DNA from: Mycolicibacterium brumae
GTDB lineage: Bacteria > Actinomycetota > Actinomycetes > Mycobacteriales > Mycobacteriaceae
Direction of reading: 5' to 3'
Length of the DNA stretch: 64,000 bases
NCBI RefSeq assembly: GCF_025215495.1
Contig: NZ_CP104302.1
Span: 3,348,001-3,412,000 of the forward strand
The position numbers were made by a program, and so were the translations under genes. The notes under the pieces are model-generated. The model saw only the letters and a list, made by a program, of their open reading frames with translations, did not search any database and was not told the origin of the DNA. The number at the start of each line of letters is the position of its first letter. The stretch's first letter is position 1. Positions 63,204-64,000 of the stretch are shown piece by piece.

Positions 63204-64000
63204 TCAACTGGATAATCCACTCGATGGCTCGCACAGCCGGTGGTTCGGCACATCGAACGCGCCGCGGGGCTGAACCGCGCGGTAATGCGCGAGCAATTCG
63301 TCGCAGATCATCGGCCAGGTGCGGTGCAACACCGAGCGCCGCGCGGCCGGCGAGTAGCGGCGCCGCTCGGCCAGCAGGTGGCCGACCGCCGCGGGCAGTT
63401 GCGCCTCGAATTCGGGAACCGGCAGCAGCAGTCCGGTCTGCATGGGCGTGACCAGGTCTCGCGGTCCACCCTGGTCCGGCGCGACGACCGGCAGGCCCGA
63501 CGCCATGGCTTCCTGCACCGCCTGGCAGAACGTCTCGTGCTCGCCGGTGTGGACGAACACGTCCATGCTGGCGTAGGCGGAGGCGAGTTCCGGCCCGTAC
63601 AGCGCGCCGGTGAACACCGCCGACGGCAGCGCGCGCTCAAGCTTGGCGCGGTCCACCCCATCGCCGACGACCACCACTTGCACACCCGGCATCCGGTCCA
63701 GCGCCGCCAGCCGCTGCACCTGCTTCTCCGGGGCGAGGCGCCCGACGAACCCGACGATCGGCATGCCCTGCGGCGACCAGCGCCGGCGCAGTTCGTCGCT
63801 GCGCGCCGACGGGGCGAACCCGGTGATGTCGACGCCGCGGGCCCAGTGGTGCACCCGCGGGATCCGCTGCGCGGCCAGGGCTTCCATGCTCGCCGAGGAC
63901 GGCGCCAGGGTCCGGTCGGCCATCGAGTGCAGTCGGCGGGCCCACGCCCAGGCGGCCCGCGACGCCGCGGCCATCCCGTAGCTTTCCGCGAAGCCGGCGA
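63204..64000 (-). CDS. mgtA: GDP-mannose-dependent mannosyltransferase MgtA (N-terminus off window)
   Basis: This is the C-terminal part, about 265 codons, of a GT4 glycosyltransferase. The frame stays open to the window edge, upstream of an internal ATG at 63974. [28 protein letters not shown] and [20 protein letters not shown] (the EX7E motif region) are clear. It adds mannose in lipomannan or glycolipid synthesis at the membrane. Sequence and neighbours (menG next door) match Rv0557 mgtA (memory). Confidence 0.9.
   Translation of the reverse strand, partial: AGFAESYGMAAASRAAWAWARRLHSMADRTLAPSSASMEALAAQRIPRVHHWARGVDITGFAPSARSDELRRRWSPQGMPIVGFVGRLAPEKQVQRLAALDRMPGVQVVVVGDGVDRAKLERALPSAVFTGALYGPELASAYASMDVFVHTGEHETFCQAVQEAMASGLPVVAPDQGGPRDLVTPMQTGLLLPVPEFEAQLPAAVGHLLAERRRYSPAARRSVLHRTWPMICDELLAHYRAVQPRGAFDVPNHRLCEPSSGLSS

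Overview
The window is high-GC actinobacterial chromosome and almost certainly comes from a member of the Mycobacteriaceae. Three things point there: the mycolate dehydratase genes hadA-hadB-hadC, a cyclopropane mycolic acid synthase and the Mce ATPase mceG beside rpoB; menaquinone and mannosyltransferase genes (grcC, menJ, menG, mgtA) in mycobacterial order; and RpoB and RpsL sequences with mycobacterial signatures. No species can be named from the sequence alone.

Layout. 1-2 kb: the 3'-truncated arginine deiminase gene and a SHOCT membrane protein. 2-6.8 kb: the str operon read leftward (rpsL-rpsG-fusA-tuf) with a good promoter and a terminator. 6.8-15.2 kb: a lipoprotein, then a lipid catabolism block (fadE8/aidB-like, two enoyl-CoA hydratases, a PaaX regulator, two DUF2628 paralogues), a cupin, a propeller membrane protein and an epimerase. 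15.2-24.5 kb: rpoB-rpoC, with an unusual triple hairpin repeat after rpoC, and mceG. 24.6-28 kb: carotenoid oxygenase with a TetR regulator, and rplJ-rplL with a structured leader. 28-35.4 kb: ROK kinase, a decayed mmpL behind a MarR gene, a UbiB-like kinase, LipG-like hydrolase, mycolate methyltransferase and a D-Ala-D-Ala dipeptidase. 35.4-40 kb: leftward tRNA-Thr, tRNA-Met, rpmG, hadABC, tRNA-Trp, secE, nusG, rplK, rplA. 40-41.8 kb: an NsrR-Hmp nitric oxide defence operon with its operator.

41.9-46 kb is the accessory part: a metallo-hydrolase, a dispersed structured repeat, an L,D-transpeptidase, a secreted serine protease, and a small toxin-antitoxin-like pair lying between a broken tRNA-Tyr copy and the intact tRNA-Tyr. 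46-55.4 kb: yajQ, a secreted protein, a Baeyer-Villiger-type monooxygenase, gpsA, a secreted protein, an interrupted PE-PPE-domain gene, htpX, and grcC/menJ in a 20-bp divergent arrangement. 55.4-62.4 kb: aldose epimerase, a RecB-like nuclease and a gluconate set (gntP, gnd, gntK). The window closes with menG and the 3' part of mgtA.

Most of the window is housekeeping. The most noteworthy items are a 174-bp repeat present twice in opposite orientation with conserved pairing potential (7299 and 42669), three perfect 69-bp double-hairpin repeats abutting rpoC, the tRNA-Tyr-flanked toxin-antitoxin-like cassette with an operator over its promoter, a 59-bp tandem duplication over the echA start, a doubly decayed mmpL, and a PE-PPE-domain gene with an in-frame stop. 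Homologue names, Rv numbers and family comparisons are from memory; no searches were run.
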